Source of the DNA: UBA1450 sp964452355
Lineage (GTDB): Bacteria; Patescibacteriota; Microgenomatia; UBA1406; GWC2-37-13
Assembly: GCA_964452355.1 (NCBI GenBank)
Contig: CAYVKV010000001.1
Span: 124,001-188,000 of the forward strand
Length of the DNA stretch: 64,000 nt
Reading direction: 5' to 3'
The translations under genes were made by a program, and so were the position numbers. Under the pieces are notes generated by a model. That model made no database searches. It was given only the letters and a program-made list of their open reading frames with translations, and had not been told where the DNA came from. Below, in pieces: positions 42,575 to 51,238 of the stretch; the first letter of the stretch is position 1, and every line of letters starts with the position of its first letter.

Positions 42575-43975
42575 ATGAACAAGAAACAGATTATTCTGGA
42601 ATTTTCACAGTTTATCTCCATTCCTTCAGTTTCTGCAGATCCAAAACGAGCATCATGCATGAAGGAAACTGTTGATTTTTTATCGAAAAAACTTACGTCA
42701 CTAGGATTTTCTATACAATTTCTGCAAAAGGGAGATGCCCCTCCAACAATCTATGCACGAAGGCAAGGACAAAAAGACGCAAAGACTATCGGCATATATG
42801 GACATTATGACGTGCAACCCAAAGATCCGATACGGGAATGGGACTCTGAGCCATTCAAGCTCACTCAAAAAAATGGTCGATTCTATGGACGAGGAACCGC
42901 GGACAACAAGGGTCATATCATCCAAAATATCGCTGCTATTGAGGAATTGATCTCTACACAGAGCCTCAAAAATACAATCATATTTCTCATTGAAGGTGAA
43001 GAAGAGACGGGAAGTGAGGATTTTGCATCATATATTGAAACCTTGAAAAAAGAACTGATGAAGGTAGATGTTTTCTTTATTACCGATGTTGAGATGTATA
43101 GAAAAAATATTCCCATGATTATTTATGCACTGCGAGGGCTTGTGTATTTTGAGGTTTCAGTCACCGTAGGACTTCATGATATGCACTCAGGAGTGTATGG
43201 AAATGCAGTCCCGAATCCGGCACAGATTTTATGTGATCTTTTTGCGCAAATGAAAGACGTAAGAACTGGAGAAGTACTGATTCCTGGTTTTTATGACGGT
43301 ATCCGAAAAATTGATGATAAAGAGCGGGAATTACTTATGAAAAATGCGATTTTAGATGATGAGTTCCAATCAGATGCCGGGGCATATTCTCTGACTTCCT
43401 TGCGAAATGTTCCCTCCTACTTGGCGCCAAAACTATTTCCCTCGCTCGATATTCATGGCATTACATCCGGATTTACGGGAGAGGGACCAAAGACCATCAT
43501 TCCCGCAAAAGCACATGCGAAATTTTCTTGTCGATTGGTGGAAAATCAGGATGTGAAGAAGGTGGAGAAACTCGTGAAAGAGTTCATTCAGAATTATTTT
43601 GAGGCTCAGTACCATTTTTCTTCACGCCGTCACCCTAAAGGGACCCACGACATTGTTCAGAAAAAGGTACTTTCGCCCCAAATAACCATAAAATCTCTTT
43701 CTTATGACAATCCCTTCTATTGTTCCATTGAAGAGCCATTTATTCAAAAAACCGCAAAGATATTGTCGGAACATTTTGGGAATGAAACGGTTTTTATGCG
43801 AGAAGGTGGATCGATCCCTGCTGCTGAGATCATTCAGCGAGTTCTCAAAAAACCGGTAGTTCTGACGGGTTTTGTCCTTCCCGATGCCAATCTTCATGCT
43901 CCAAACGAAAACTTTGATGAGGAGATGTTTTTTTCGGGGATTGAGGCGATGAAGAAAATATTCTCAAAGATCTAA
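42575..43975 (+). CDS. M20-family dipeptidase (PepV/carnosine dipeptidase-like) with in-frame repeat insert
   Basis: 466 residues. The co-catalytic zinc motifs are GIYGHYDVQP (His77, Asp79), GRGTADNKGH and EGEEETGSEDF with the catalytic Glu pair. LRGLVYFEVSV and DMHSGVYGN start the dimerisation domain, and FMREGGSIPAAEI and LPDANLHAPNE complete the active site. The enzyme hydrolyses dipeptides in the cytoplasm, useful for an organism that takes up peptides. Residues about 346-368 (SSRRHPKGTHDIV region) are encoded by a 68-base repeat that also occurs between genes at 31632. That repeat lies in a surface region between two structural motifs and probably does not destroy activity. The 3' end overlaps the next minus-strand gene by 4 bases. 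Confidence 0.92.
   Translation: MNKKQIILEFSQFISIPSVSADPKRASCMKETVDFLSKKLTSLGFSIQFLQKGDAPPTIYARRQGQKDAKTIGIYGHYDVQPKDPIREWDSEPFKLTQKNGRFYGRGTADNKGHIIQNIAAIEELISTQSLKNTIIFLIEGEEETGSEDFASYIETLKKELMKVDVFFITDVEMYRKNIPMIIYALRGLVYFEVSVTVGLHDMHSGVYGNAVPNPAQILCDLFAQMKDVRTGEVLIPGFYDGIRKIDDKERELLMKNAILDDEFQSDAGAYSLTSLRNVPSYLAPKLFPSLDIHGITSGFTGEGPKTIIPAKAHAKFSCRLVENQDVKKVEKLVKEFIQNYFEAQYHFSSRRHPKGTHDIVQKKVLSPQITIKSLSYDNPFYCSIEEPFIQKTAKILSEHFGNETVFMREGGSIPAAEIIQRVLKKPVVLTGFVLPDANLHAPNENFDEEMFFSGIEAMKKIFSKI
43610..43677 (+). repeat. 68-base palindromic repeat inserted in frame in the M20 gene
   Basis: A copy of the 31632 repeat with the core CCCTAAAGGG (43633-43642), a perfect palindrome. It is read in the frame that gives HPKGTHDIV and leaves the gene open. 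The start TTCTTCACGCCGTCACCCT also resembles the palindromic insert in the phosphoglycerate mutase gene (46470-46515). Confidence 0.75.
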
Positions 43976-44583
43976 TAAGTCGGATCAACCGGATCACAGG
44001 GTGAGTAGTTTTTGCAGCTAGGAACTGGCGTAGTAGTACCCCGAACTGGGTATTTGGTTGAGGGGGTGATGAAAAATGGCACCGCTCCTCCATCTGAATT
44101 TGACCCGTATGTTGAGATGCGTGCATAAAATACACCCCAAGGTATTGGATTTTTGATCTGAGAGAAACTAATCTGTGATTGTTGGCTTTGACTTTTTGAT
44201 GGGTAGGGAATGTATACGTTCAATACCCCATTTGTATTACCCGAAAGTCCAACACCAAGGGAATTCCCCGTGGATCCTATCCCGATATTTGCAGAGGTGA
44301 TTTTTGCTGATTGGGTATTCATTCCGATCGGAGTGACACACGTTCCCGCTTGCGTTGCGCAAAACTGAATACGAAGACTTCTAAAGGGTGCAGTTGAGGA
44401 TGGAATAAAAGAGAAATTATAAGAGGTGGATATATTTCCTTCTATTTGAGAAGACAGATTCAGTTGAGGTGATTTTAATTGACCGGCAAAAACCGTATTT
44501 TTTATGCCGAAACCGCAAAATATTGTAAAAAAGAAGATGCTTAATAAAATTATTTCCTGACTTTTCGAAATGATATGGTTCAT
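43972..44583 (-). CDS. Secreted protein of unknown function
   Basis: 203 residues with a signal peptide (QEIILLSIFFFTIFCGFG, cleavage near VFAGQ). The mature part is rich in Ser, Thr, Gly and Asn with strands (NISTSYNFSFIPSS, LRIQFCATQAGTCV) and two Cys about 6 apart. It ends with a Pro/Cys tail. No family recognised. It lies 12 bases after a small membrane-anchored protein in the same direction and probably shares its transcript, and both may be surface components. Confidence 0.6.
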   Translation of the reverse strand: MNHIISKSQEIILLSIFFFTIFCGFGIKNTVFAGQLKSPQLNLSSQIEGNISTSYNFSFIPSSTAPFRSLRIQFCATQAGTCVTPIGMNTQSAKITSANIGIGSTGNSLGVGLSGNTNGVLNVYIPYPSKSQSQQSQISFSQIKNPIPWGVFYARISTYGSNSDGGAVPFFITPSTKYPVRGTTTPVPSCKNYSPCDPVDPTY

Positions 44584-44595
44584 AGTGTTAATTAC

Positions 44596-44925
44596 TTAGT
44601 AGGTCGCTCCCATAAAGTCAGGACAGTTGACTTCTGCCCAGTCAAGGAATTTTTTATCGCATTGCTTATCAGGAGCATTGATCCCCGGCATGCAGTTTAT
44701 CCATTTAGATTGTGGGCATTTAAAAACTGTACTTGGACTTTTATCAAAAGGAGTGCCGGAAATATTCATCTCCTCAATAATAATTGGTGTCGGAAGTGCA
44801 ACGGTGGTGGGCGTTGGTTCTTGAGAGGGTGCTGGAGTAATAAACGCATTACCACGAATAAAAAGAAAGAGCGCGGAGACGAGTACTAAAAGGATTCCAG
44901 CAGCTGCGTACAATATTTTTGACAT
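44596..44925 (-). CDS. Small membrane-anchored Cys-containing protein, unknown
   Basis: 109 residues. One N-terminal membrane helix (about 4-24), a short Pro/Thr linker (SQEPTPTTVALPTP), and an exported C-terminal part of about 55 residues with four Cys (CPQSKWINC, CDKKF, CPDF), likely two disulfides. No homologous family comes to mind. It precedes the secreted protein gene at 43972-44583. Confidence 0.55.
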   Translation of the reverse strand: MSKILYAAAGILLVLVSALFLFIRGNAFITPAPSQEPTPTTVALPTPIIIEEMNISGTPFDKSPSTVFKCPQSKWINCMPGINAPDKQCDKKFLDWAEVNCPDFMGATY

Positions 44926-45039
44926 TTTTTAATTCAATTAAGAATATCTTATTTTACAATAGTTTTTTGTCTTTGGAGATTTTTTTAGGAAGTGAAAAAT
45001 AAGCGTGAATTGATGTATACTTATGTGCATACTACCTTT

Positions 45040-46347
45040 ATGAGTCATTCATCTTCTCTCAAATGGAACGGGACAAGTCTCGTGCTTGATGCAGCATGGG
45101 GGGACAATGGTAAAGGAAAAATTGTTGACTATCTTTCTCCACAGGCTGACCTTGTCATACGCTGGGCAGGCGGACCAAACGCAGGTCATACCGTCCATAA
45201 TGAGTTTGGAGAATTCAAATTTCACCTCATTCCTTCAGGCATCTTTAATACAAAATGTATACTGGCAGATACCGTAGTTGTGGACTTGGATATTTTGACA
45301 TCAGAGATCGATGAATTGATATCACGTGGCATTCAGGTGAGTAATAAAAATTTACTGATATCTCCTGATATTACCATGATTCTTGATTGGCATAAAAAAA
45401 GAGACGCTTTGACTGAGGTTGCGCGGGGTGAAAAGCCAATTGGTACGACGAAGCGTGGTATCGGACCAGCATATGCCGATCGCACTGAACGGAGTGGATT
45501 ACAGATACATCATCTCTTTGAAAAGAACTTTGAAAAACGATTTAAAAAAGAGTTTGTTTGGCAGACGAAGCTCACAAAACTGATGAGTGGAGGCGCTGAA
45601 AAAAACCCATTTGATTATGACGATATGCTCAAGAGATTGTATATGGCACGTGATCGGCTTGCACCGATGATTCAAGAGGTTCTCCCGGTGATTTGGAAGG
45701 CGCATAAGGAGGGGAAGCGAATTCTCGGAGAAGGTGCGCAAGGCGCGCTTCTTGATATTGATCTTGGAACCGCACCGTATGTCACCTCAAGTCATCCAAC
45801 TCGGGCAGGATTTAGTGCAGCGACAGGAGTGTATAAAATAAATCATGTATATGCCGCCTCAAGAGCATATACCGCACGTGTTGGAGGGGGTCCATTTCCC
45901 ACGGAGCTTAATGATGCAATAGGTGACCATTTGGTTGAGGTTGGACATGAGTATGGAACAACGACCGGTCGACGGAGAAGATGTGGATGGTTTGATGCCG
46001 TAGCGACCTATTATGGTGCTCATATTGCAGGTGCGACGGAAATTGCGATCACCAAGCTCGATGTCCTTGATGGGTTGAATGAGATAAAAATTTGTGTCGG
46101 ATATACTTTTGAAGGGAAGAAGTATGGTATTGGAAAGATTCCAACGATAAAAAATCGATTCCTTGAAAGAGTGACCCCCATCTATAAGACTATGAACGGG
46201 TGGTCGAGTTCAACAAAAGAAGCGCGATCCTTCAGTGGCTTACCTAAAAATGCTCAAAAATATATTCTGATGCTACAAAAACTTCTTGATAAAAAGATCC
46301 GATTTGTATCGGTTGGTCCAAAGCGCGAAGAAATGTTTTCGATGTAA
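45040..46347 (+). CDS. purA: Adenylosuccinate synthetase
   Basis: 435 residues from the ATG at 45040, which has CATACT 6 bases ahead; an ATG at 44992 would add 16 poorly conserved residues. The P-loop-like start is LDAAWGDNGKGKIVD, where most enzymes have GDEGKGK; the catalytic Asp is kept. Next come GGPNAGHTV with the catalytic His, GTTKRGIGPAYADR, GAQGALLDIDLGTAPYVTSSH, VGGGPFPTEL and TGRRRRCGWFD. The enzyme joins IMP and aspartate with GTP to make adenylosuccinate, the first step to AMP. Aspartate could come from the PEP carboxylase and aminotransferase route in this window. Confidence 0.93.
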   Translation: MSHSSSLKWNGTSLVLDAAWGDNGKGKIVDYLSPQADLVIRWAGGPNAGHTVHNEFGEFKFHLIPSGIFNTKCILADTVVVDLDILTSEIDELISRGIQVSNKNLLISPDITMILDWHKKRDALTEVARGEKPIGTTKRGIGPAYADRTERSGLQIHHLFEKNFEKRFKKEFVWQTKLTKLMSGGAEKNPFDYDDMLKRLYMARDRLAPMIQEVLPVIWKAHKEGKRILGEGAQGALLDIDLGTAPYVTSSHPTRAGFSAATGVYKINHVYAASRAYTARVGGGPFPTELNDAIGDHLVEVGHEYGTTTGRRRRCGWFDAVATYYGAHIAGATEIAITKLDVLDGLNEIKICVGYTFEGKKYGIGKIPTIKNRFLERVTPIYKTMNGWSSSTKEARSFSGLPKNAQKYILMLQKLLDKKIRFVSVGPKREEMFSM

Positions 46348-46360
46348 TAGATTTTTTTGC

Positions 46361-47908
46361 CTACGTAAGTATTAAGCTTTCCTCATATTCGACAGGTGCT
46401 TCTATTTCCATCAGTTCAAGAATAGTTCTCGCAATATGACTTAATCCATTACTTGTGTTTTGATCAAGAGAGATGGATCCTGAACCAAGTTCAGGGTGAC
46501 CATGGCGAGAAGATATGTGTTTTGGGTCATAAATGACAAATGGCACCGGATTCATGGTATGTGCAGTCCTTGGTTGACCGGTTTTTTCATCGACCATCTC
46601 ATCCGCATTCCCATGATCTGCGGTGATGACACAGATAAAGTCATTCTCAGTCAAGAATGCGCATAAGCGTTTGAGTTCTTGATCGACACATTCCACCGCT
46701 TTGACCGAAGACTCAAACACACCAAAATGAGAGACCAAATCTGCATTTGCAAAATTGATTACCGCAAAACCAAGTTTTGGATGTTTTTCATATTCATCCG
46801 CAACCGATTGTACAATTTCATGGGCGCGCATTTTTGGGGATTTATCATAGGTGACTTTTGTACTTTCAATAAATGCATGTAATTCATTTTGAAAGGTGAT
46901 CTCAACACCACCATTAAAAAAATACGTGACGTGGGGGATTTTATCGGTTTCTGCAGATTTCAGTTGTGTGATTCCTTCCTTACTTATCACCTCGGAAAGG
47001 GTATGTGTTACTGATTGTTTGTCAAAGAAAACAGGGTACGGATAATCTTTATCATATTGTGTCAAGGTAAAAAATGGATTTTCAGGATATTTTTCATGAA
47101 GTTTTGAGACGATCTGTTTCATTCGATCTGAACGGTAGTTCCAAAAAAGGACGGGTTCATTATTTATGATTCCGTTGTATTGAGAAAGAATTTTAGTTGA
47201 TTCCTGCAGTTCATCGGTCAGTTTTTCATCATAATTTTTTTCAAATGCTTTGACCAGATCGGGGGATTTTTTATCTGTTTTTCCGGTGACCATAAGATCA
47301 AGAAGTTTTTGCGTACGATCCCAGTTGTGGTCTCGATCCATGCCATAAAACCGTCCGACGACGCCAACAATTTTTCCAAAATGAAGAGAATCGATGAGGT
47401 CAATCAGTTGTTGCGCGTACTCTTTTCCTGAGTAAGGTAAGGTATCGCGCCCGTCACTAATCACATGAATATAAGGCTCTTTGCAGCCCTGTTCATGCAT
47501 TATGTTCAAAAGGGCAAACAGATGTTTTTGATGACTGTGGATTCCTCCGGGTGAAAGCAAACCAAGAAGGTGGGCCGATTCTTTTTGAGCTTTCTGAATA
47601 AATGATTGAAAATTTTTATTGCTCTTAATTCCGTGACGTGGATTATCCGGCTCATCAAACGCACGATTGACTCGAACGAGATCTTGATACAATACTCGCC
47701 CGGCACCAATCGTCAGATGTCCGACTTCGCTTCCCCCGATCTGTCCTTCGGGAAGTCCCACCGCAAGTCCGCTTGCTTGAAGGGTGGTATGCGGATAGTT
47801 TTTCCAGATATGGTCAAAAAAAGGAGTGTTTGCAACATGAATTGCATTTGTGTTATTTGGTTTTCCTATCCCAAAGCCATCAAGGATGATGAGTGCGAGT
47901 TTGTTCAT
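46361..47908 (-). CDS. gpmI: 2,3-bisphosphoglycerate-independent phosphoglycerate mutase with palindromic insert
   Basis: 515 residues of the alkaline phosphatase-fold enzyme. ALIILDGFGIG gives the first metal Asp, GGSEVGHLTIGAG the catalytic Ser (relatives have GNSEVGH), HVISDGRDTLP and VVGRFYGMDRDHNWDR the phosphate-transfer domain, and NFANADLVSHFG and ITADHGNADEM the remaining ligands. It interconverts 3- and 2-phosphoglycerate, feeding enolase. Residues about 463-482 (SSRHGHPELGSGS region) are extra relative to the usual enzyme and coincide with a palindromic DNA element. TATGAT lies 6 bases before the ATG. It converges with purA. Confidence 0.95.
   Translation of the reverse strand: MNKLALIILDGFGIGKPNNTNAIHVANTPFFDHIWKNYPHTTLQASGLAVGLPEGQIGGSEVGHLTIGAGRVLYQDLVRVNRAFDEPDNPRHGIKSNKNFQSFIQKAQKESAHLLGLLSPGGIHSHQKHLFALLNIMHEQGCKEPYIHVISDGRDTLPYSGKEYAQQLIDLIDSLHFGKIVGVVGRFYGMDRDHNWDRTQKLLDLMVTGKTDKKSPDLVKAFEKNYDEKLTDELQESTKILSQYNGIINNEPVLFWNYRSDRMKQIVSKLHEKYPENPFFTLTQYDKDYPYPVFFDKQSVTHTLSEVISKEGITQLKSAETDKIPHVTYFFNGGVEITFQNELHAFIESTKVTYDKSPKMRAHEIVQSVADEYEKHPKLGFAVINFANADLVSHFGVFESSVKAVECVDQELKRLCAFLTENDFICVITADHGNADEMVDEKTGQPRTAHTMNPVPFVIYDPKHISSRHGHPELGSGSISLDQNTSNGLSHIARTILELMEIEAPVEYEESLILT
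46470..46515 (-). repeat. Palindromic element in frame in gpmI
   Basis: CCTGAAC-CAA-GTTCAGG (46479-46495) is a 7-base-pair hairpin with GGTGAC beside it. Read on the gene strand it encodes HPELGSGS. The flank TCTTCTCGCC and GTCACCCT match the start of the repeat in the M20 gene. In-frame palindromes encoding similar peptides are known as Rickettsia palindromic elements. Confidence 0.6.
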
Positions 47909-47914
47909 GAAGAT

Positions 47915-47920
47915 ATCATA
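47915..47920 (-). promoter_or_regulatory. -10 box of gpmI
   Basis: TATGAT on the minus strand, 6 bases before the ATG at 47908. Confidence 0.45.
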
Positions 47921-47954
47921 GCAAAGTAAATACAGTTCTACAACGAGTCTTGTA

Positions 47955-48884
47955 TTACAGATTGTCGACGATCTTTCTGAAAAGAAAGGCTAATTCTTGA
48001 TGACTGTGAACGGTGATATCGGCATTGTCATATACCCATCTCATGTCTGCCGTTTCTTTGTCTGGTGAAGCGTTTACGGCGATCACCAGTCCGTGAGGAT
48101 TTCGCATATAGGGGAGGAGAATATCCGGTTGCATTGCAGCTATTGCCTGTCGGTCATTTGGACCGTCACAAACATAGACATCAGGAAGTCCAAGGGTATA
48201 CATGCGATGGGATTTATTTACTTCTTTTGAGCGAATCCGCATCCATGATAGGTCGTTTTGAGGTTGTGAGTTAACATGACAATCCACTTGAACTGAGGAA
48301 CTGGTTGACAGCTGCAAAACTGTATCCCTCAGTTTTTCCTCCATGCATGCATGATCTTGGTAGCGAAACCATAGACTTCCTGAATATCTTCCTTGCCACC
48401 TCTGATCACCCCAGCAGAATGTATTTTTTGTACGGGCGACATCCTGCCAAGAATCTTTAAGTCCATTATTTTGGAGATCATTTCGGAGTGTATGGAAGAA
48501 CTGAATATATTCTTGAGATGCCAATGGGTGCACAACGCCATCCATCAACCACGCATGGCCTTCTTCGATGATGTGTGGGCCGGCAAGATTGATCGCCCCC
48601 GTTACCAATCGTCTGATCGATGGAATTATACTTTCTCCCCGAGCGGTGATCAGGCGAAGGTCGAGTTTTTGATCTAAGTCTGGGAGGATTGTTGCAAATG
48701 CTGGATCAGTGAGCCGATCAGTCCCCATGCTGCTTCCATCCACAAATACCCCATCAGCATCAAGTGCAAGAGTGCCGTGACCCGTTTTTAATCGTTCGAC
48801 AATTCTTAGAGCGTTAAAACATGTTCTTTTTCGGTCGAAATCGTAAGTCGTATCTGACTGAAAAGGAAATTCTACGAGTGCCAT
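47955..48884 (-). CDS. HAD-superfamily sugar phosphatase-like protein
   Basis: 309 residues. The HAD motifs are LALDADGVFVDG (motif I, nucleophile and second Asp), LRLITARGE (motif II) and YVCDGPNDRQAIAAM (motif IV with Asp-Asn-Asp), with a cap region in between. This layout is close to Cof-type and sucrose-phosphatase-like enzymes that remove phosphate from a sugar or glycerol derivative. The acceptor is unknown. The start codon lies only 15 bases from the divergent PfkB-type kinase gene. The two may act on related sugars, which is inference. Confidence 0.75.
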   Translation of the reverse strand: MALVEFPFQSDTTYDFDRKRTCFNALRIVERLKTGHGTLALDADGVFVDGSSMGTDRLTDPAFATILPDLDQKLDLRLITARGESIIPSIRRLVTGAINLAGPHIIEEGHAWLMDGVVHPLASQEYIQFFHTLRNDLQNNGLKDSWQDVARTKNTFCWGDQRWQGRYSGSLWFRYQDHACMEEKLRDTVLQLSTSSSVQVDCHVNSQPQNDLSWMRIRSKEVNKSHRMYTLGLPDVYVCDGPNDRQAIAAMQPDILLPYMRNPHGLVIAVNASPDKETADMRWVYDNADITVHSHQELAFLFRKIVDNL

Positions 48885-48888
48885 GAGC

Positions 48889-48895
48889 TATAATA
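48889..48895. promoter_or_regulatory. Overlapping divergent -10 boxes between 48884 and 48900
   Basis: TATAATA at 48889-48895 reads TATAAT on the plus strand (48889-48894) and TATTAT on the minus strand (48890-48895). Each ends 5 bases before its ATG. The two start codons are 15 bases apart, so two polymerases could not initiate at once. Confidence 0.55.
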
Positions 48896-48899
48896 GCAT

Positions 48900-49721
48900 A
48901 TGCAAAACCCCATTCCATATGTTGCAATCGGAGATATCGGCATCGATATTTATCCCAAAATAGAAAAAAGGTTTCCCGGTGGAATGGCCCTGAATAGTGC
49001 TTTTCACGCTCAAAAAGCTGGCTTAGAAGCGAGTGTAGTGAGCGCAATTGGCGATGATGAGGATGGCGCATTTATCAGGAATTTTTTGCGGGAAAATCAT
49101 ATATCAGATGAAGCGCTGGAAGTGATACCGGGAAAGACAAACAACGTCGAAATCACCCTTGATGAAAATGCACGACCTCAGTACGGAACATGGAATCTTG
49201 GTGTGTTGAAAAACTATCGACTCACCCAAAGACAGAAATTATTTCTCCAAAAACAAGACATTGGGATAGCGGTGTATCTGCCGGAACTTCGCGGGATGTT
49301 TGATGATTTTGCGGCTTTGAAGATGCCAAAAATGATCAAGGTAGGAGATTTTACCGATTTATCCGAGTTTCAGGGAGATCAAAGTGTGTTAAACGAATAT
49401 ATCGACCTGTTTGACATATTTGTATTGAGTATTGACGAAAAGATTGATGAACGAGTTGAGAGTTTTACTGCATTCCTCCAGAAAAATACAAAGATGGGGA
49501 TTATGCTCCTTGGTCCAAGAGGAAGCATTTGTATTGACAGAACGGGAAAAATATATTCGCAATCAGCAGATGTTACTCGGGTCATTGACACAACAGGAGC
49601 GGGGGATGCGTATCTTGCCACATTCATCGGAGAGTATATTTACAATAAAAATATAAAAAGAGCTATGAAAAAAGCCACAAATACCGCAACAAAGGCCATA
49701 CGACACCTTGGTGCGGTTTAG
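48900..49721 (+). CDS. PfkB-family carbohydrate kinase (fructoselysine-kinase-like)
   Basis: 273 residues of the ribokinase fold. The N-terminus VAIGDIGIDIYPK, FPGGMALNSAFHA (Gly-Gly of the substrate loop), VSAIGDDEDGAF and the C-terminal signature VIDTTGAGDAYLATF with the catalytic Asp are all present. LLGPRGSICI fits the ATP site. The family phosphorylates sugars or nucleosides. The length and TTNN-like motif (GKTNNVEITL) recall fructoselysine kinase, but the substrate is not certain. Transcribed divergently from the HAD phosphatase with almost no intergenic space. Confidence 0.85.
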   Translation: MQNPIPYVAIGDIGIDIYPKIEKRFPGGMALNSAFHAQKAGLEASVVSAIGDDEDGAFIRNFLRENHISDEALEVIPGKTNNVEITLDENARPQYGTWNLGVLKNYRLTQRQKLFLQKQDIGIAVYLPELRGMFDDFAALKMPKMIKVGDFTDLSEFQGDQSVLNEYIDLFDIFVLSIDEKIDERVESFTAFLQKNTKMGIMLLGPRGSICIDRTGKIYSQSADVTRVIDTTGAGDAYLATFIGEYIYNKNIKRAMKKATNTATKAIRHLGAV

Positions 49722-49729
49722 AAGTATGC

Positions 49730-51232
49730 TTATGGTGCTGTCGTTGGTGTTGGCGTTGATGTGGGACAGGTGGCAGACGTTGTCACCCAATCCCCTGCAT
49801 GGGCGTCAGTTCCTTGAGCATCTTCAGCGCGTACTCTGCATGTCAAAGTAGCTCCATCTGCTGGAGTTATTGCATTGTCACAGGGCATATCAAGATAGCT
49901 TGTGGTTGAGGTATTATTGCAATACCAATAGGGTGTCGGCGTCAATGCAGCTGGAGCTGCAAAAATACCATTACTTGTGCACTGGAGAAAATAATGATCA
50001 ATCGCGTCAGTACATAGTGGATCATTTGGATTGCTCAAACTCCAGTTCCATGTTCCACAGACGTTTTGTTGGAGGTAATTTATTTGACAATTTGCCACAC
50101 TCGAAACGGATGAAAATGTTGAACACGATGAATTGGTATATATCCAATCAGTTGCATTTTCAGCTCCTCCTACCGCAGATTCTGCTCGAACACGACAAAA
50201 TATTGCTTGACCAGGTGGTGGAGTTGGGCCAGTATCGCAGGGAAGAGTCAATTGATTAGAGGTAACTGTTTTATTGCAATACCACGTTGCAGGATCTGAC
50301 GACGTAAAGCTCGTACTTTGACATTGCACAAAATACTTAGTGAATACATCTGAGCATGTTTTTTCTTTTGTTGTCATATCGTCCCAGATCCATGAGGTGC
50401 AGCTATTTGCCTGAAAAGAGTTGATTGCACACGCGCTTTTAACCGATGAAGAGAGAGGTGTTGGTGTTGGTGTTTTCGTAGCACCTTGGGTAATGGTGAC
50501 ATTTGCACCCAGGAGACAGCGAACATAATCTTGTGTTGTGCATACTGCTCCAAGTGATTGGAGTATTGTTGTACAGTTGTTTGAGACGCAGACTGAAGAG
50601 GAAGTAGATGGCGTTGGGGTTAGTGTCGCAGATATTGTTGCGGTTGGTGTGGGAGATCCGGTGCGCGTTGGGGTTAGTGTCGCAGAGATTGAGGCTGAGA
50701 TGCTTGGTGTTGGGACAATAGTCGCAGAGATTGAGGCTGACGGAGTGATCGATTCTGGTGGACTAATGATGGGTCCTGTTGGAGCAAGTGTTGGAGATCC
50801 TTCAAGGTCTCCCCCTGGAGCTGTTGTAATAGTCCAAAATGACCCACCATTATCGTATATTTCATCACCAATTCTTATTTGAAAGAAATAGGTTGTGTTT
50901 GGTTCAAGAGAACTCAAATTTACACTATGCGAAGTGGTCTCAATTTCGGAAAAAGCAAATTCATTAAACGTACTTGCGTCAGCCGCGGTGCCATATTCAA
51001 TAACTGCAATCGTTTCTTTTCCTGTTTCCCATGAAACAGTCGCATTTGTTGCATCAAGCGTTTGAATTGATACATTTTGTGGAGCATCTTCGCTCGCTTG
51101 AGTTGAGGTTCCCTGAACCATAAAAAAAATTCCAATAGCAGCAGCAACAAGAACTCCTATTCCTGCAATGAATCCAATTGTTTTGATTTGTTGAGAAGAT
51201 ATCTTTTTATTTTGTACGGTTGCTATTTGCAT
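49730..51232 (-). CDS. Membrane-anchored surface protein: FnIII-like domain, Thr/Pro linker, duplicated Cys-rich domains
   Basis: 500 residues. A membrane helix lies at about 17-40. Residues 50-140 form a fibronectin III-like or purple-acid-phosphatase N-domain-like unit (PQNVSIQTLDATNATVSWET, LSSLEPNTTYFFQIRI). A Ser/Thr/Pro linker with SISATLTPT repeats covers about 150-215. Then come two copies of a Cys-rich domain of about 110 residues, with parallel sequences: WYCNKTV, LPCDTGP and CRVRAES in one, WYCNNTS, MPCDNAI and CRVRAED in the other. They have equal Cys spacing, a recent duplication. No enzyme site is seen, so binding or adhesion is likely. It is the second gene after a cohesin-like protein, 6 bases apart. 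Confidence 0.7.
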   Translation of the reverse strand: MQIATVQNKKISSQQIKTIGFIAGIGVLVAAAIGIFFMVQGTSTQASEDAPQNVSIQTLDATNATVSWETGKETIAVIEYGTAADASTFNEFAFSEIETTSHSVNLSSLEPNTTYFFQIRIGDEIYDNGGSFWTITTAPGGDLEGSPTLAPTGPIISPPESITPSASISATIVPTPSISASISATLTPTRTGSPTPTATISATLTPTPSTSSSVCVSNNCTTILQSLGAVCTTQDYVRCLLGANVTITQGATKTPTPTPLSSSVKSACAINSFQANSCTSWIWDDMTTKEKTCSDVFTKYFVQCQSTSFTSSDPATWYCNKTVTSNQLTLPCDTGPTPPPGQAIFCRVRAESAVGGAENATDWIYTNSSCSTFSSVSSVANCQINYLQQNVCGTWNWSLSNPNDPLCTDAIDHYFLQCTSNGIFAAPAALTPTPYWYCNNTSTTSYLDMPCDNAITPADGATLTCRVRAEDAQGTDAHAGDWVTTSATCPTSTPTPTTAP

Positions 51233-51238
51233 AGAAAT

